Source: Mucilaginibacter aquariorum (lineage in GTDB: Bacteria; Bacteroidota; Bacteroidia; Sphingobacteriales; Sphingobacteriaceae). From it: 64,000 nucleotides of DNA. The notes under the pieces are model-generated. The model saw only the letters and a program-made list of their open reading frames with translations. It did not search any database and was not told the origin of the DNA. Position numbers and translations under genes: made by a program. Where the stretch lies: NCBI RefSeq assembly GCF_024498135.1, contig NZ_JANHOH010000001.1, positions 1,984,001 to 2,048,000 of the forward strand, read 5' to 3'. The first letter of the stretch is position 1, and each line of letters starts with the position of its first letter. Of this stretch, positions 32,035 through 40,830 are shown piece by piece.

Positions 32035-32431
32035 AAGTCAGCGTTATTAAGACAACAAAAACGTTCGTTTTGTGAACGGCCCCAAAACCAAAAATGGCTG
32101 GGGCTTACTTAATAAAGTCCTTACTTGTTTTTAGGAAAGCGTAACTAAGCTTTAAGCCGGTGATCACAGCAACGGGCATACCAGTAACCATCCGCAATTT
32201 AATTGCAGGAACAGGTTTTAATATGTATGACACCGGCTGTATTGGCTTCATGAATACGAAGGTTAAAAGAGGTAGAACGATAATCCGAACGCTTTATTAC
32301 AACAAAACAATGTTAGCGGTCATTATATGCTTTTACTACAACAGTTTACTCATCCTGCAGTATGCCCTAATTGATAAAAAGTAGAATAATCAAGGGTTAC
32401 CGATTTTAATGTTCTACCTTTACCCACAGAC
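32035..32431. other. Divergent intergenic region without a supported gene
   Basis: This 397-base gap separates the leftward cassette from the rightward gene at 32,432. A 74-codon GTG-started frame at 32,160-32,384 is present but has no ribosome or promoter support and a poor protein composition. Small stems are visible: CGTTC / GAACG at 32,062-32,078 and GCCCC / GGGGC at 32,079-32,104. A TACCTTTA just upstream of 32,432 may be a weak -7. Confidence 0.5.
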
Positions 32432-32773
32432 ATGGAAGAAAGAAAATATCTAACAACCTGGAGAAAATACATCCCGGTTATACGTTTACACCTGAAAAGA
32501 AGCCTCACGGAAGATCAAAGCTTTAAGCTGAATATCACCGATTTTGAATCGGCCGGCGATAGGGGAAAATCAGGTTATACCTTTAACATCGCGATGGAAA
32601 ACGGTAAAGTGACCAATAATATTAGTGGTTCGGCAGTAGCACGCGATTTGTACGAAGCCTTAAAAACCGATGAAGCTATTAAAGCGATGCTGCAGGAAAA
32701 AAACATTAAGATAAGCGTAGGCAAGTCTTTTATTCTGAGCATAAAAACAACCCACGTATCTGCTTTTAAATAG
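32432..32773 (+). CDS. Unknown small soluble protein
   Basis: A 113-residue protein starting MEERKYLTTWRKYIPVIRLHL, with a basic N-terminal helix, then AGDRGKSGYTFNIAMENGKV, and a C-terminal half resembling a small alpha/beta fold (ARDLYEALKTDEAIKAML, ISVGKSFILSI). No signal peptide or membrane segment. No family recognised. It has its own terminator at 32,793-32,826. Confidence 0.7.
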   Translation: MEERKYLTTWRKYIPVIRLHLKRSLTEDQSFKLNITDFESAGDRGKSGYTFNIAMENGKVTNNISGSAVARDLYEALKTDEAIKAMLQEKNIKISVGKSFILSIKTTHVSAFK

Positions 32774-32792
32774 GCGAAATGAATAAAACAGA

Positions 32793-32826
32793 AAAGCCGT
32801 GCGTTATTAGCGTACGGCTTTTTTAG
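32793..32826 (+). terminator. Terminator after the 32,432 gene
   Basis: AAAGCCGTGCG pairs with CGTACGGCTTT (one G-T pair), followed by T. It probably serves the convergent 32,840 gene as well. Confidence 0.9.
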
Positions 32827-32839
32827 TTTACAGGGTAAA

Positions 32840-33283
32840 TTATTTCTGAAGCGGCGGCTGAAAATGTAAACCGATCGCTATCCTGTTCCATGCGTTTATA
32901 GTGATAATAGCCATTATTACCTGGCCTACATATTTGTCGCCTAAAACTTCAACCGCTTTGTTGTAGGTTTCATTGGATACACCGCCTTTGTTTATTAATG
33001 TAACTTCTTCTGTTAAGGCAAGTATAGCTTGTTCCTTTTCGTCAAAAAATGGGGTCTCTCTCCATGCACTTAGTGTGTAAATACGTTGCTCTGTTTCACC
33101 TAACTTGCGGGCATCTTTGCTGTGCATATCTAAACAATAAGCACAACCGTTTATTTGTGAAGCGCGGAGCTTTATTAACTCTTTATGTATTGGTGTAATT
33201 TCGGTGCTGCTAACATAAGTTTCAAGCGCACTCATGGCTTTGTAAGTATCAGGCTGGGCCTGTAAAATGTTCGTCCTTTTCAT
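32840..33283 (-). CDS. AhpD-like carboxymuconolactone decarboxylase family protein
   Basis: A 147-residue helical protein with the AhpD-type redox motif CAYCLDMH (Cys-x-x-Cys, then His) near residues 52-59, followed by SAWRETPFFDEKEQAILALTEEVT. Relatives are alkylhydroperoxidase-like proteins; the name carboxymuconolactone decarboxylase comes from the fold only. The adjacent upstream gene on the same strand is a Crp-type regulator, a pairing I know to be frequent in Bacteroidota. The gap between them is filled by a perfect 22-bp palindrome. Confidence 0.87.
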   Translation of the reverse strand: MKRTNILQAQPDTYKAMSALETYVSSTEITPIHKELIKLRASQINGCAYCLDMHSKDARKLGETEQRIYTLSAWRETPFFDEKEQAILALTEEVTLINKGGVSNETYNKAVEVLGDKYVGQVIMAIITINAWNRIAIGLHFQPPLQK

Positions 33284-33358
33284 TGTCTTTTGTTTTTTGT
33301 TAGGACAAAGTTGCGCATAGACACCCCTCCGAAAAATGAACTGAGTTTAAGAAAATAG

Positions 33359-33425
33359 GGTTAGTGATTAGTTAATTAGAGATCAGTGATTAGAGCCTTC
33401 CCATCTAATTAACTAATCACTAACC
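33359..33425. repeat. Perfect 22-bp word-type palindrome
   Basis: Arms 33,359-33,380 and 33,404-33,425 are exact inverted copies built from GGTTAGTGATTAGTTAATTAG-type words. The 23-base loop contains GTGATTAGA (33,386-33,394), which also pairs exactly with TCTAATCAC at 33,426-33,434, so two mutually exclusive hairpins are possible. The element lies immediately after the Crp-type gene stop. Confidence 0.85.
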
Positions 33426-33433
33426 TCTAATCA

Positions 33434-34009
33434 CTACTTTTCCTTCCTCGCTCTTATTCTGCTTAAAAACTGCGGCGTAAAGCCCAGGTATGATGCCAGC
33501 ATGTACTGCGGAATGCGCTGTACAAAATCAGGGAACATGGCGGTAAAATAGTGAAAACGTTCTTCATCGGTTTGGTTAAAAAGGAAACCTATACGGCGCT
33601 GTGACGCTATAAAGGCCCTTTGCATGGTTAACCTGAAGTAGGTTTCCAACTTTGGTACTTGTTCAAGTAAGGGCGCCTTATCTTTATTATGCAGCAGTAG
33701 TATTTCTGATGCCTCAATAGTTTGGATATAAGTACCAGCGGGCACATGGTTTACTATGCTGTCGTGGTCGGCTATCCACCAGTTCTCTAAACCAAATTGT
33801 ACTATTTGCTCATTTAATTTGGCATTTACATAATATTGCCGTACCAAACCTTTCAGCACAAAATATTCGCCTTTGCAGTGCTGCCCTGGCTCCAGGATGA
33901 TCTCTTTCTTCTTGAATTTCTTCAATTCCATCCTATCGCACAGCAACTGCTCTTCGGCTGGGGTAAGCTGTACCTGGCGTTTTATATGGGCAAGTAATTG
34001 TGGATACAT
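33434..34009 (-). CDS. Crp/Fnr-family transcriptional regulator
   Basis: About 191 residues from the ATG at 34,009 (MYPQLLAHIK); an upstream in-frame start would add 14 unlikely residues. The cyclic-nucleotide-binding barrel is visible (KKFKKKEIILEPGQHCKGEYFVLKGLVRQYY in overlapping parts, LENWWIADHDS), then a helix and a C-terminal helix-turn-helix, YMLASYLGFTPQFLSRIRARK. The effector is unknown: the usual cAMP-contact residues are not evident, as in many Bacteroidota relatives. It likely controls the AhpD-like neighbour, by position only. Confidence 0.87.
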   Translation of the reverse strand: MYPQLLAHIKRQVQLTPAEEQLLCDRMELKKFKKKEIILEPGQHCKGEYFVLKGLVRQYYVNAKLNEQIVQFGLENWWIADHDSIVNHVPAGTYIQTIEASEILLLHNKDKAPLLEQVPKLETYFRLTMQRAFIASQRRIGFLFNQTDEERFHYFTAMFPDFVQRIPQYMLASYLGFTPQFLSRIRARKEK

Positions 34010-34069
34010 TTCAGCGGCTAATTTAAATAATCCCAGGATGTATATCCACATTAAAAACTTGTAAGCTTA

Positions 34070-34465
34070 TTAAGGGAGCTTAAACTTAAACCTGAACTGT
34101 ATATCTTTACCGGTTTGGGTTTGATCTGTTATGGCCTCGCCATCAACCTTTACATAGGTGTGTAAACTGCTTGCCGGGGTGGTTTGTGGCAGCTTAACAT
34201 CTACCGTAAATTCGCAGTTTTTGCCAGATGGAAGTTCCACAGTATAATCTAACTTACCACTGTAGAGCTTTTCGATGTGCTTGGTGTTATCCTTATCGCT
34301 GTAAGTAATGGTGGCGGTTGTTCCTTTTGGGATATCGGTCATATAATTAACCATATAAGTGGCCTTTTTAGCCATCTTTAATTCGCCGCGGCTCATATCA
34401 TAAACGGTATAACTGCAGCTACTGGCTATCAGGGCAACAATAAAAAAGTAAAGGTATTTTTTCAT
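34070..34465 (-). CDS. Lipoprotein of unknown function
   Basis: A 131-residue protein with a lipoprotein signal peptide (lipobox ASSC at residues 14-17). The mature part is beta-rich: TYMVNYMTDIPKGTTATITYSDKD, YTVELPSGKNCEFTVDVKLP and a C-terminal QFRFKFKLP, giving the alternation expected of a small beta sandwich. No family is recognised. It lies 60 bases upstream of the Crp-type gene on the same strand. Confidence 0.7.
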   Translation of the reverse strand: MKKYLYFFIVALIASSCSYTVYDMSRGELKMAKKATYMVNYMTDIPKGTTATITYSDKDNTKHIEKLYSGKLDYTVELPSGKNCEFTVDVKLPQTTPASSLHTYVKVDGEAITDQTQTGKDIQFRFKFKLP

Positions 34466-34502
34466 ATATGATTGTGATCTGGTTTTGTTCTGTTAAAAAT
34501 GC

Positions 34503-34548
34503 AAAAAACGGATTGAAGCATCCAATGAGTAGACGCATCAATCCGTTA
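34503..34548 (-). terminator. Terminator after the TIM-barrel gene
   Basis: ACGGATTGA at 34,508-34,516 pairs with TCAATCCGT at 34,538-34,546; on the minus strand the stem is followed by six T. It closes the gene that stops at 34,572. Confidence 0.8.
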
Positions 34549-34571
34549 AAAGGTGTCAAATATTATTAAAC

Positions 34572-35510
34572 TTATTTTAAAGCATCAACCGCATAAGCAC
34601 GGCATACCTTCACTTCTTTTACAGCATCAGAACCATCCGGTATTTTGTACTCCAGCTCTATAGTAGCCGGGAATTTATACTTGTTCTTTTTCATTAGCTG
34701 CAGCACTTCTTTTATTGGTGTATCTCCCTGCCCCCATGGTGCATTTGGCCCATCATTAAACTTGCGGTCTTTTATGTGCATACTGGTAATACGGTCGTGA
34801 TATTTCTCTATAAACGGCACCGGGCTGCTGCTTGTACCAGATGCATAATGGCCAATATCAAGGTTTATACCGTTGTATTTAGATTGTGCAAGCGCAGCAT
34901 CCCAAAGCGTTGGTGTAGCTTGCGTATGCGCATGGTAACCAACCATCATTTTATGTTTAGCTGCAATGTCACCCAGTCGTTTGGTTTGCGCTTCATCCGG
35001 TAATTCAACCGTTACATGGCCTACACCCAGCGCTTTACCCGCATTAAATGCGTAGTCAATTTCGGCGTCGGTATTTTTCGCGCCAAGGGCATTTGGTTTC
35101 CAGGCGTAAATAGTTACGCCTGCATCGTTATACATTTTGCGCAGATCTTTAAATTTATCCATAGCAACACCGGCACGCCATTCAGCCATTTTTGGTGCAA
35201 AATCTGTCCAGCTTTGGCTTGGCTCTCGCTTTGGTGCACCCGCGTATGCTTCGGCGGCATCGCCCATTAGTTCAATAGCGTTTATATTGCAGTCAATGCA
35301 GTATTTAAGCAGGTCTTCGGCAGTGCCGGGCATACTCCGGAACGAATAGGTGATCACCCCTATCTGTACGCCGTTTATAACAGAATTTGGCTTAGCCGCA
35401 CTCCGTAAAATTGAACCCGCGAATGATATTTTGGATAGGAACAACATGCTTGTGGCAGCAATTGCACCACTGCCAATAAAATGGCGCCTGCTTATGGTTT
35501 GCTTTTTCAT
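34572..35510 (-). CDS. Tat-exported sugar phosphate isomerase/epimerase-like protein
   Basis: A 312-residue xylose-isomerase-like TIM barrel carried out by the twin-arginine route: SRRHFIGSGAIAATSMLFL at residues 7-25 has the Tat motif. Barrel marks are IGVITYSFRSMPG, CNINAIELMG, the metal-site segment NGINLDIGHYASG near 217, and SMHIKDRKF near 248. Bacteroidota carry many such exported proteins, and the natural substrate is generally not known. Monocistronic, with a terminator behind and the Rieske-type gene divergent in front. Confidence 0.87.
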   Translation of the reverse strand: MKKQTISRRHFIGSGAIAATSMLFLSKISFAGSILRSAAKPNSVINGVQIGVITYSFRSMPGTAEDLLKYCIDCNINAIELMGDAAEAYAGAPKREPSQSWTDFAPKMAEWRAGVAMDKFKDLRKMYNDAGVTIYAWKPNALGAKNTDAEIDYAFNAGKALGVGHVTVELPDEAQTKRLGDIAAKHKMMVGYHAHTQATPTLWDAALAQSKYNGINLDIGHYASGTSSSPVPFIEKYHDRITSMHIKDRKFNDGPNAPWGQGDTPIKEVLQLMKKNKYKFPATIELEYKIPDGSDAVKEVKVCRAYAVDALK

Positions 35511-35665
35511 AATAATACCCGGTTTAATTGGTGTTGGTTGATTACCAAAGTTATGATATTATTTATCCGGGCAAAATCTGTATTAAAAGTGTTACTTATA
35601 CAGTATGTACTATCGAATAAATCCTTTTAAAAACAATTTTTATAAAAATAGAATTGTATAATTAA

Positions 35666-36451
35666 ATGAAAAGTACAGCGAATATAAAAGGCCATCCTAT
35701 TCATCCAATTTTGGTAGGTTTTCCAATCGCTTTTTTTACTGCAACACTTTTATTTGATGCAGTTGCTCTTTTTTATAAAAACAACACCTTTTGGCTAATG
35801 GGCAAATACATGGTAATTGCCGGTATTATAAGTGCCATAGTAACAGCCATCCCCGGGCTGATTGATTACTTTTTTACAGTGCCGCCTAAAAGCTCTGCTA
35901 AAAAACGCGGGGCACAGCACGGCATACTTAATACAACTATGCTAATATTGTTTGTTGTTGCTTATTTTATCAGGCAACAGCAAATTTCTTTTTCACTAAT
36001 TATATTTGAATTTGTTGGCTTTGTTACCATGATAATAGCCGGATGGCTGGGCGGGACTTTGGTGTACCGAAATCAAATTGGAGTTGACCCAAGGTATGCA
36101 AATGCCGGAAAATGGAAAGAAGCACATATTAACCAAAGCGGCAATGAAGTTGAAGTAGCCGAAATTGCTGAACTGGAAATAAACCAGATGAAATTGCTGC
36201 ATATAAACAATGAGCGTATTGTACTGGGCCGAACCGAGAGCGGATATGTTGCATTTAATGACAGATGCTCGCACAAGGGTGGTTCATTAGCCGGGGGAGC
36301 TATGATCTGTGGAACGGTACAATGCCCATGGCATGGTTCGCAGTTTGATTGTAGCACAGGTGTGGTGAAAGCCGGGCCTGCAAAAGATGGTATCGATGTT
36401 TATGGAATTATTGAAAAGGATGGAAAAGTTTATCTGAGATTAGCCCGCTAA
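35666..36451 (+). CDS. DUF2231-Rieske fusion membrane protein
   Basis: A 261-residue two-part protein. Residues 1-140 are a DUF2231 membrane domain with four helices and the opening GHPIHPILVGFPIAFF. Residues 170-261 are a Rieske [2Fe-2S] domain with both cluster boxes, CSHKGGS and CPWHGSQFD. It may pass electrons between a membrane carrier and an unknown partner. No partner oxygenase or cytochrome is adjacent. It ends two bases before the convergent eutC stop. Confidence 0.9.
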   Translation: MKSTANIKGHPIHPILVGFPIAFFTATLLFDAVALFYKNNTFWLMGKYMVIAGIISAIVTAIPGLIDYFFTVPPKSSAKKRGAQHGILNTTMLILFVVAYFIRQQQISFSLIIFEFVGFVTMIIAGWLGGTLVYRNQIGVDPRYANAGKWKEAHINQSGNEVEVAEIAELEINQMKLLHINNERIVLGRTESGYVAFNDRCSHKGGSLAGGAMICGTVQCPWHGSQFDCSTGVVKAGPAKDGIDVYGIIEKDGKVYLRLAR

Positions 36452-36453
36452 TG

Positions 36454-37212
36454 TTATTCCCTCTCCAGCAACCCTTCGTTATCCTTCAAACCTATTCCTG
36501 ATAACTTCATCCTGAATGCTTCCTGTACCAGGTAAAAGATCTTATCGGCGGCCAAACTAAGATCTAAACCGCCGGGCCGAATATTAGAGATACAATTGCG
36601 GGAGTTATCTTTTAACCCGGGTTTGGGCTGATAAGTTAGATACGCGCCTATACTATCAGCAGCGCTTAAGCCGGGCCGTTCACCAATAAGCACCAAAGAT
36701 AGCTTCGCATGTAGTTCGTGGGCTATATCATCGCCAATGGCTACCCTGCCCTGTTGTACCAGGCACAGCGGACCAAGCTTTAAATTTGCGTCTAATAGTT
36801 TCGGGATTAATAGCTGCAATAAGGTAAGGACGTTTTCATTCAGAGCTATTGCAGATAAACCGTCGGCTATAATGATAACAATATCGTCGCCTGTTATCTG
36901 GTCGGCCAGGCGGTTTAGCGATTCTTCATTGGGTTTACGGCCCAGATCAGGGCGTTGCAGGTATTGGGCACGGTTCTCTGCCCTACTGTGTAATTGCAGT
37001 ACGGGGCGATGAAATTGCGCTAAAGCATCTTCTAACACTTCGGTATCCATAACAGAATACACCGCATCACGGGCGTGGGCATGCGCCAGTTTAAACTCCA
37101 ATAATTGTTTGGTGGGAATACTGCTGCCTGTACTGCCTATTGCAATGCGGGCGGCTGTAAACTCCTTTAAAAAACTTAACGGATCGGTTATTTCTATCTG
37201 TGGTTTAGTCAT
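36454..37212 (-). CDS. eutC: Ethanolamine ammonia-lyase small subunit
   Basis: Partner of EutB in the adenosylcobalamin-dependent split of ethanolamine into acetaldehyde and ammonia. Marks are VIIIADGLSAIALNEN, VLIGERPGLSAADSIGAYLTY and RNCISNIRPGGL, all standard for EutC. The ATG at 37,212 overlaps the eutB stop as ATGA; a longer frame from 37,221 is possible but less natural. About 252 residues. No cobalamin riboswitch was seen upstream of eutBC. Confidence 0.95.
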   Translation of the reverse strand: MTKPQIEITDPLSFLKEFTAARIAIGSTGSSIPTKQLLEFKLAHAHARDAVYSVMDTEVLEDALAQFHRPVLQLHSRAENRAQYLQRPDLGRKPNEESLNRLADQITGDDIVIIIADGLSAIALNENVLTLLQLLIPKLLDANLKLGPLCLVQQGRVAIGDDIAHELHAKLSLVLIGERPGLSAADSIGAYLTYQPKPGLKDNSRNCISNIRPGGLDLSLAADKIFYLVQEAFRMKLSGIGLKDNEGLLERE

Positions 37213-38597
37213 TTTATCCATAAGCTCCCCATATTCTTTAATAATCCTTCTGATGCTGACACAGAGCGGTTACTTTGTCCATCAAATATTCCCTGTTTAA
37301 TAAGCCATTGCTCAAACTCGGGCGCCGGTTTAAGGCCAAGTACCTTGCGCAGATATAAGGCATCGTGGAATGATGTAGATTGATAATTCAACATAATATC
37401 GTCACTGCCCGGGATGCCCATTATAAAACTGCATCCGGCAACGCCTAAAAGGGTAAGCAAATTATCCATATCATCCTGGTCGGCTTCGGCATGGTTGGTA
37501 TAGCAAATATCAACACCCATAGGCAAGCCGAGCAGCTTGGCGCAGAAATGATCTTCCAGGGCCGCGCGGATTATCTGTTTTCCATCGTACAAATACTCCG
37601 GCCCAATAAAACCTACTACCGAGTTCACTAAAAGGGGTTTAAACTTTTTAGCTACCGCGTATGCCCTTGCCTCGCAGGTTTGCTGATCTACCCCGTGATG
37701 GGCATTGGCAGATAAAGCGCTACCTTGCCCTGTTTCAAAATACATCACATTATTGCCAACAGTGCCGCGGTTTAGCGAAAGGGTTGCCTCGTAAGCTTCT
37801 TCCAGTAAATTGATATTGATACCAAAACTTGTGTTAGCTTTTTCTGTACCGGCAACGGATTGAAAACACAGATCGACAGGCGCATTTTTATTAATTAATT
37901 CAAGGGTGGTAGTTATGTGGCTAAGTACACAGCTTTGCGTGGGGATGTCAAACTGCTGCCTTAGCGTATCTATCAACGTTAAGATCTTTGCCACCGCTGC
38001 CGGGCTATCAGTTGCCGGGTTTATACCAATAACGGCATCGCCGCTCCCATATAACAACCCTTCAATTAAACTCGCTGCGATCCCTCGCGGGTCATCCGTT
38101 GGGTGGTTTGGCTGTAAGCGTGTAGAGAAATGCCCTTTTAACCCTATTGTGTTACGGAACCGGGTAATTACTTCGCATTTTTTTGCTACCGCGATAAGGT
38201 CCTGGTTACGCATTATTTTAGATACCGCCGCAGCCATCTCCGGGGTGACAGCATTTTCAATGCTTTTTAAAATAACGGTATCAGTTTCATCTTTTAGCAG
38301 CCAATCGCGTAGCTGGCCAACGGTTAAGTGGCTTATCAGGTCAAAACCCACAGCATCGTGGTTGTCTATGATCAGCCGGGTTACTTCATCTTCTTCATAC
38401 GGGATGACAGCCTCGTTCAGGAAAGTCTTTAGTGGAACGTCGGCAAGGGTTATTTGCGCGGCAACCCGTTCTTCGTAGGTTTCGGCACTCAATCCCGCCA
38501 GGGCATCCCCGGTACGGAAAGGCGATGCCTTCGCCAGCAATATCTGCAAACTATCAAACCTGTAAACCTTACCAAGTATGGTATGCTGATACGGCAT
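37209..38597 (-). CDS. eutB: Ethanolamine ammonia-lyase large subunit
   Basis: Catalytic TIM-barrel subunit that binds ethanolamine and, with EutC, adenosylcobalamin. Marks are RLQPNHPTDDPRGIAASLIEG in overlapping parts, GINPATDSPAAV, MYFETGQGSALSANAHHGVDQQT, and VVGFIGPEYLYDG. The length of 462 is normal. eutC follows with a four-base overlap. Shell proteins, EutA and aldehyde dehydrogenases are absent, so this is the shell-less type of ethanolamine use, probably as nitrogen source. Confidence 0.96.
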   Translation of the reverse strand: MPYQHTILGKVYRFDSLQILLAKASPFRTGDALAGLSAETYEERVAAQITLADVPLKTFLNEAVIPYEEDEVTRLIIDNHDAVGFDLISHLTVGQLRDWLLKDETDTVILKSIENAVTPEMAAAVSKIMRNQDLIAVAKKCEVITRFRNTIGLKGHFSTRLQPNHPTDDPRGIAASLIEGLLYGSGDAVIGINPATDSPAAVAKILTLIDTLRQQFDIPTQSCVLSHITTTLELINKNAPVDLCFQSVAGTEKANTSFGININLLEEAYEATLSLNRGTVGNNVMYFETGQGSALSANAHHGVDQQTCEARAYAVAKKFKPLLVNSVVGFIGPEYLYDGKQIIRAALEDHFCAKLLGLPMGVDICYTNHAEADQDDMDNLLTLLGVAGCSFIMGIPGSDDIMLNYQSTSFHDALYLRKVLGLKPAPEFEQWLIKQGIFDGQSNRSVSASEGLLKNMGSLWIK

Positions 38598-38687
38598 ATT
38601 GCTTTATGTTTTTACTAAGATAAATTGTTCGGAGTAAAAACAAGCCGGAAGAAGAAATTTTATTAGAGGGGATAATGATGCTATGCA

Positions 38688-38745
38688 ATAAAAAAGCACC
38701 CGCCATGAGTATTCGTTCTTAACAACCCTACCCCGGCAGATGCTT
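38688..38745 (-). terminator. Probable terminator between the cupredoxin gene and eutB
   Basis: On the minus strand AAGCATCTGCC (38,735-38,745) pairs with GGCGGGTGCTT (38,694-38,704) using two G-T pairs, with a 30-base loop and then six T. It would separate permease/cupredoxin transcripts from eutBC. Confidence 0.6.
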
Positions 38746-38767
38746 ATTAGTTGATCAACCTCTACTA

Positions 38768-39139
38768 TTAATTAGTTACCACAACGGTTGCAGTTGCCAT
38801 CATAGAGTGAAAAGTGCAATGGTAGGTGTAGGTACCAGGGGTGGCAAAAGTATGAGAATACTTTTCGTTGGCGTTTATAGTGCCGCTATCAAAACCACCG
38901 TTATTATCAGTTACTGTATGCGGGTCAGAATCGGCATTTGTCCAACCCACAGTACCTCCCGCTTTTATAGTTACCGAAGCCGGGGAAAAGGCGAAATTTT
39001 TTATGCTTACAGCTGCATCAGCGGGCTTGTTGGTTGTAGGAGGTGTTGGGGTGTTCGTGCTGTCAGACTTGGAACAAGCCGCAATAGCAATAACAACAAC
39101 AGCTATCATTAGCGATATTCCTAAGATGTACTTTTTCAT
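38768..39139 (-). CDS. Cupredoxin (plastocyanin-like) lipoprotein
   Basis: A 123-residue copper protein with a lipoprotein signal peptide (lipobox AIAAC near residues 18-22) and a Thr/Pro-rich linker. The mature domain has the type 1 copper ligands: His in DPHTVT, and Cys, His and Met in YHCTFHSMM at the end. It may act as a periplasmic electron carrier. It lies between the ethanolamine permease and eutB genes with the same direction, yet terminator-like pairing after it suggests separate control from eutBC. Confidence 0.9.
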   Translation of the reverse strand: MKKYILGISLMIAVVVIAIAACSKSDSTNTPTPPTTNKPADAAVSIKNFAFSPASVTIKAGGTVGWTNADSDPHTVTDNNGGFDSGTINANEKYSHTFATPGTYTYHCTFHSMMATATVVVTN

Positions 39140-39278
39140 ATTAAATGTTTTAAATGTTTAATATAATTACGGGCACATTTACGGGATGGTTGCTTTACGG
39201 GGATAGCCTTTTCACTAAATAATTCTGAATATTTGTTAAGACATTGATTAATAGTGTTAATAATGCAGATGAGATATT

Positions 39279-40625
39279 TTATATTTCTATTTCCTGTGCT
39301 TTTTCCAGCAGTACATCATCTAAAATTTTCAATTTGTGCTTTCCCATTAGCATAAATACGATTATTGCAAGCGCTAACCCCGCAAAAAATATAAGGCTTA
39401 GCTTAAAGTTGTAATACATAATAGCAAACATACACACGGTAGAAATTATTAATGCCACCGCCGGGAAAACGGGATAAAACACGGCAGCGAAGGGCCGTTC
39501 CATACGTGGTTCTTTCTTACGGAGTATAAACAGGCTTATCATACTCATCATATACATCACTACCGCCCCCATTACCGATAGGATAATGATTTGCCCGGTA
39601 GTGCCTGTAAATAAAGCTATAAAACTAATTAGTCCACCTGCTATAATTGCCCAGTGCGGGGTTTTAAATTTTGTATTGACCGATGCCAGCCCGCGAGGTA
39701 AATATCCGCTCCTGGCCATTGCAAACACCTGCCTTGACGATGCCAGTATGGTGCCATGAAACGATGCTATTAATCCAAACAAACCTATGCTGGCAAATAT
39801 TTTTGTAAGCCCGTTGGCCTTACCTAATACAATGCCAATGGCTTCGGGCAATGGGTAATCCAGGTTGCTTAGTTTGCGCCAGTCGGTAATGCCTCCGGTT
39901 AATATCATTACGCCTAAGGCTAAAAACACCAGGGTAGCTAAAGCCGATATATAACCTCTGGGGATGTTCTTTTTTGGGTCTTTCACTTCCTCGGCAACCA
40001 TGGCAACGCCTTCTATGGCCAGGTAAAACCACACTGCGAAAGGCAATGCCGCAAATACACCTCCCCAGCCAAAGGGCATTGGGTTGGCCAGGTAGTTATC
40101 CATTTTAAAAGACGGTGCTACAACACCCATAAAAAGTAAAAGTTCGGCCACCGCCAAAATGGTTATGAAAACCGAGAACGTTGCCGATTCTTTTATCCCC
40201 GAAATATTAATGAGGATGAACACTACATTAAAAAACAAAGCGGAAGGCAAAACACCTATCTGCGGATGCAGAAAGTGCAGATAAGCGCCTAAAGAAAAAG
40301 CTATTGCAGGGGTAGCAAGCAGGAAATCTATAAGGGTGGCATAACCGGCAATCAATCCGCCGAAGGGCCCCATTGCCCGGTAAGCGTAAGCAAATGCGCC
40401 GCCTGCATGCGGTATAGATGTTGTTAACTCGGTATAGCTAAATATAAAGGTGATGTACATTACAGTTATCACCAGTGTAGCTATCAGAAAGCCAATAGTG
40501 CCGGATACGCCCCAGCCAAGGTTCCAACCAAAATATTCGCCGGATATTACAAGGCCTACGGCAATTGCCCACAGGTGTATAGGTTTTAAAACCCGCTTTA
40601 GTTGTTTAGCGTCTATGTTTTCCAA
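39279..40625 (-). CDS. Ethanolamine permease (APC superfamily)
   Basis: A 448-residue amino acid-polyamine-organocation transporter with about twelve membrane helices. VISGEYFGWNLGWGVSG, PHAGGAFAYAYRAMGPFGG, and FYLAIEGVAMVAEEVKDPKKNIPRGY (read in parts) resemble ethanolamine permeases. Context supports it: eutB and eutC follow on the same strand. The start is a TTG at 40,625 (product MENIDAKQLKR); no ATG is suitably placed. Substrate is inferred from family plus context. Confidence 0.88.
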   Translation of the reverse strand: MENIDAKQLKRVLKPIHLWAIAVGLVISGEYFGWNLGWGVSGTIGFLIATLVITVMYITFIFSYTELTTSIPHAGGAFAYAYRAMGPFGGLIAGYATLIDFLLATPAIAFSLGAYLHFLHPQIGVLPSALFFNVVFILINISGIKESATFSVFITILAVAELLLFMGVVAPSFKMDNYLANPMPFGWGGVFAALPFAVWFYLAIEGVAMVAEEVKDPKKNIPRGYISALATLVFLALGVMILTGGITDWRKLSNLDYPLPEAIGIVLGKANGLTKIFASIGLFGLIASFHGTILASSRQVFAMARSGYLPRGLASVNTKFKTPHWAIIAGGLISFIALFTGTTGQIIILSVMGAVVMYMMSMISLFILRKKEPRMERPFAAVFYPVFPAVALIISTVCMFAIMYYNFKLSLIFFAGLALAIIVFMLMGKHKLKILDDVLLEKAQEIEI

Positions 40626-40800
40626 AGGTTTAAATTATGAATTTAACAACGCATTAAGATACTGATTAAAAGTATCTAAACAAAAGCAGCAATTAAAAAT
40701 AAGATCTTTAACAAAGATTCACCAATGTGTTAATCTGCTCTAATTTTTCTAACAAAAATGTAATATTAAACTAACCCTTATTTAATATTGTGGGTTTTAG

Positions 40801-40808
40801 TAAATTTG
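40801..40808 (+). promoter_or_regulatory. -7 element for the sphingomyelin-synthase-like gene
   Basis: TAAATTTG, a full TAnnTTTG match, 22 bases before the GTG start at 40,831. Confidence 0.45.
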
Positions 40809-40830
40809 CGCTCCTTAATTAATCTGTATA

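Noticed and set aside
32160..32384. 74-codon GTG-started frame in the gap before 32,432
   Set aside because: No promoter, no ribosome-binding context and an unconvincing composition; left as intergenic.
37906..38478. 190-codon frame opposite eutB
   Set aside because: Antisense to a strongly conserved enzyme gene and Ser/Arg/Val-rich; no start signals.
38598..38767. Cobalamin riboswitch upstream of eutB
   Set aside because: Expected because EutBC needs cobalamin, but no B12-box-like conserved sequence is seen; only a probable terminator is present.
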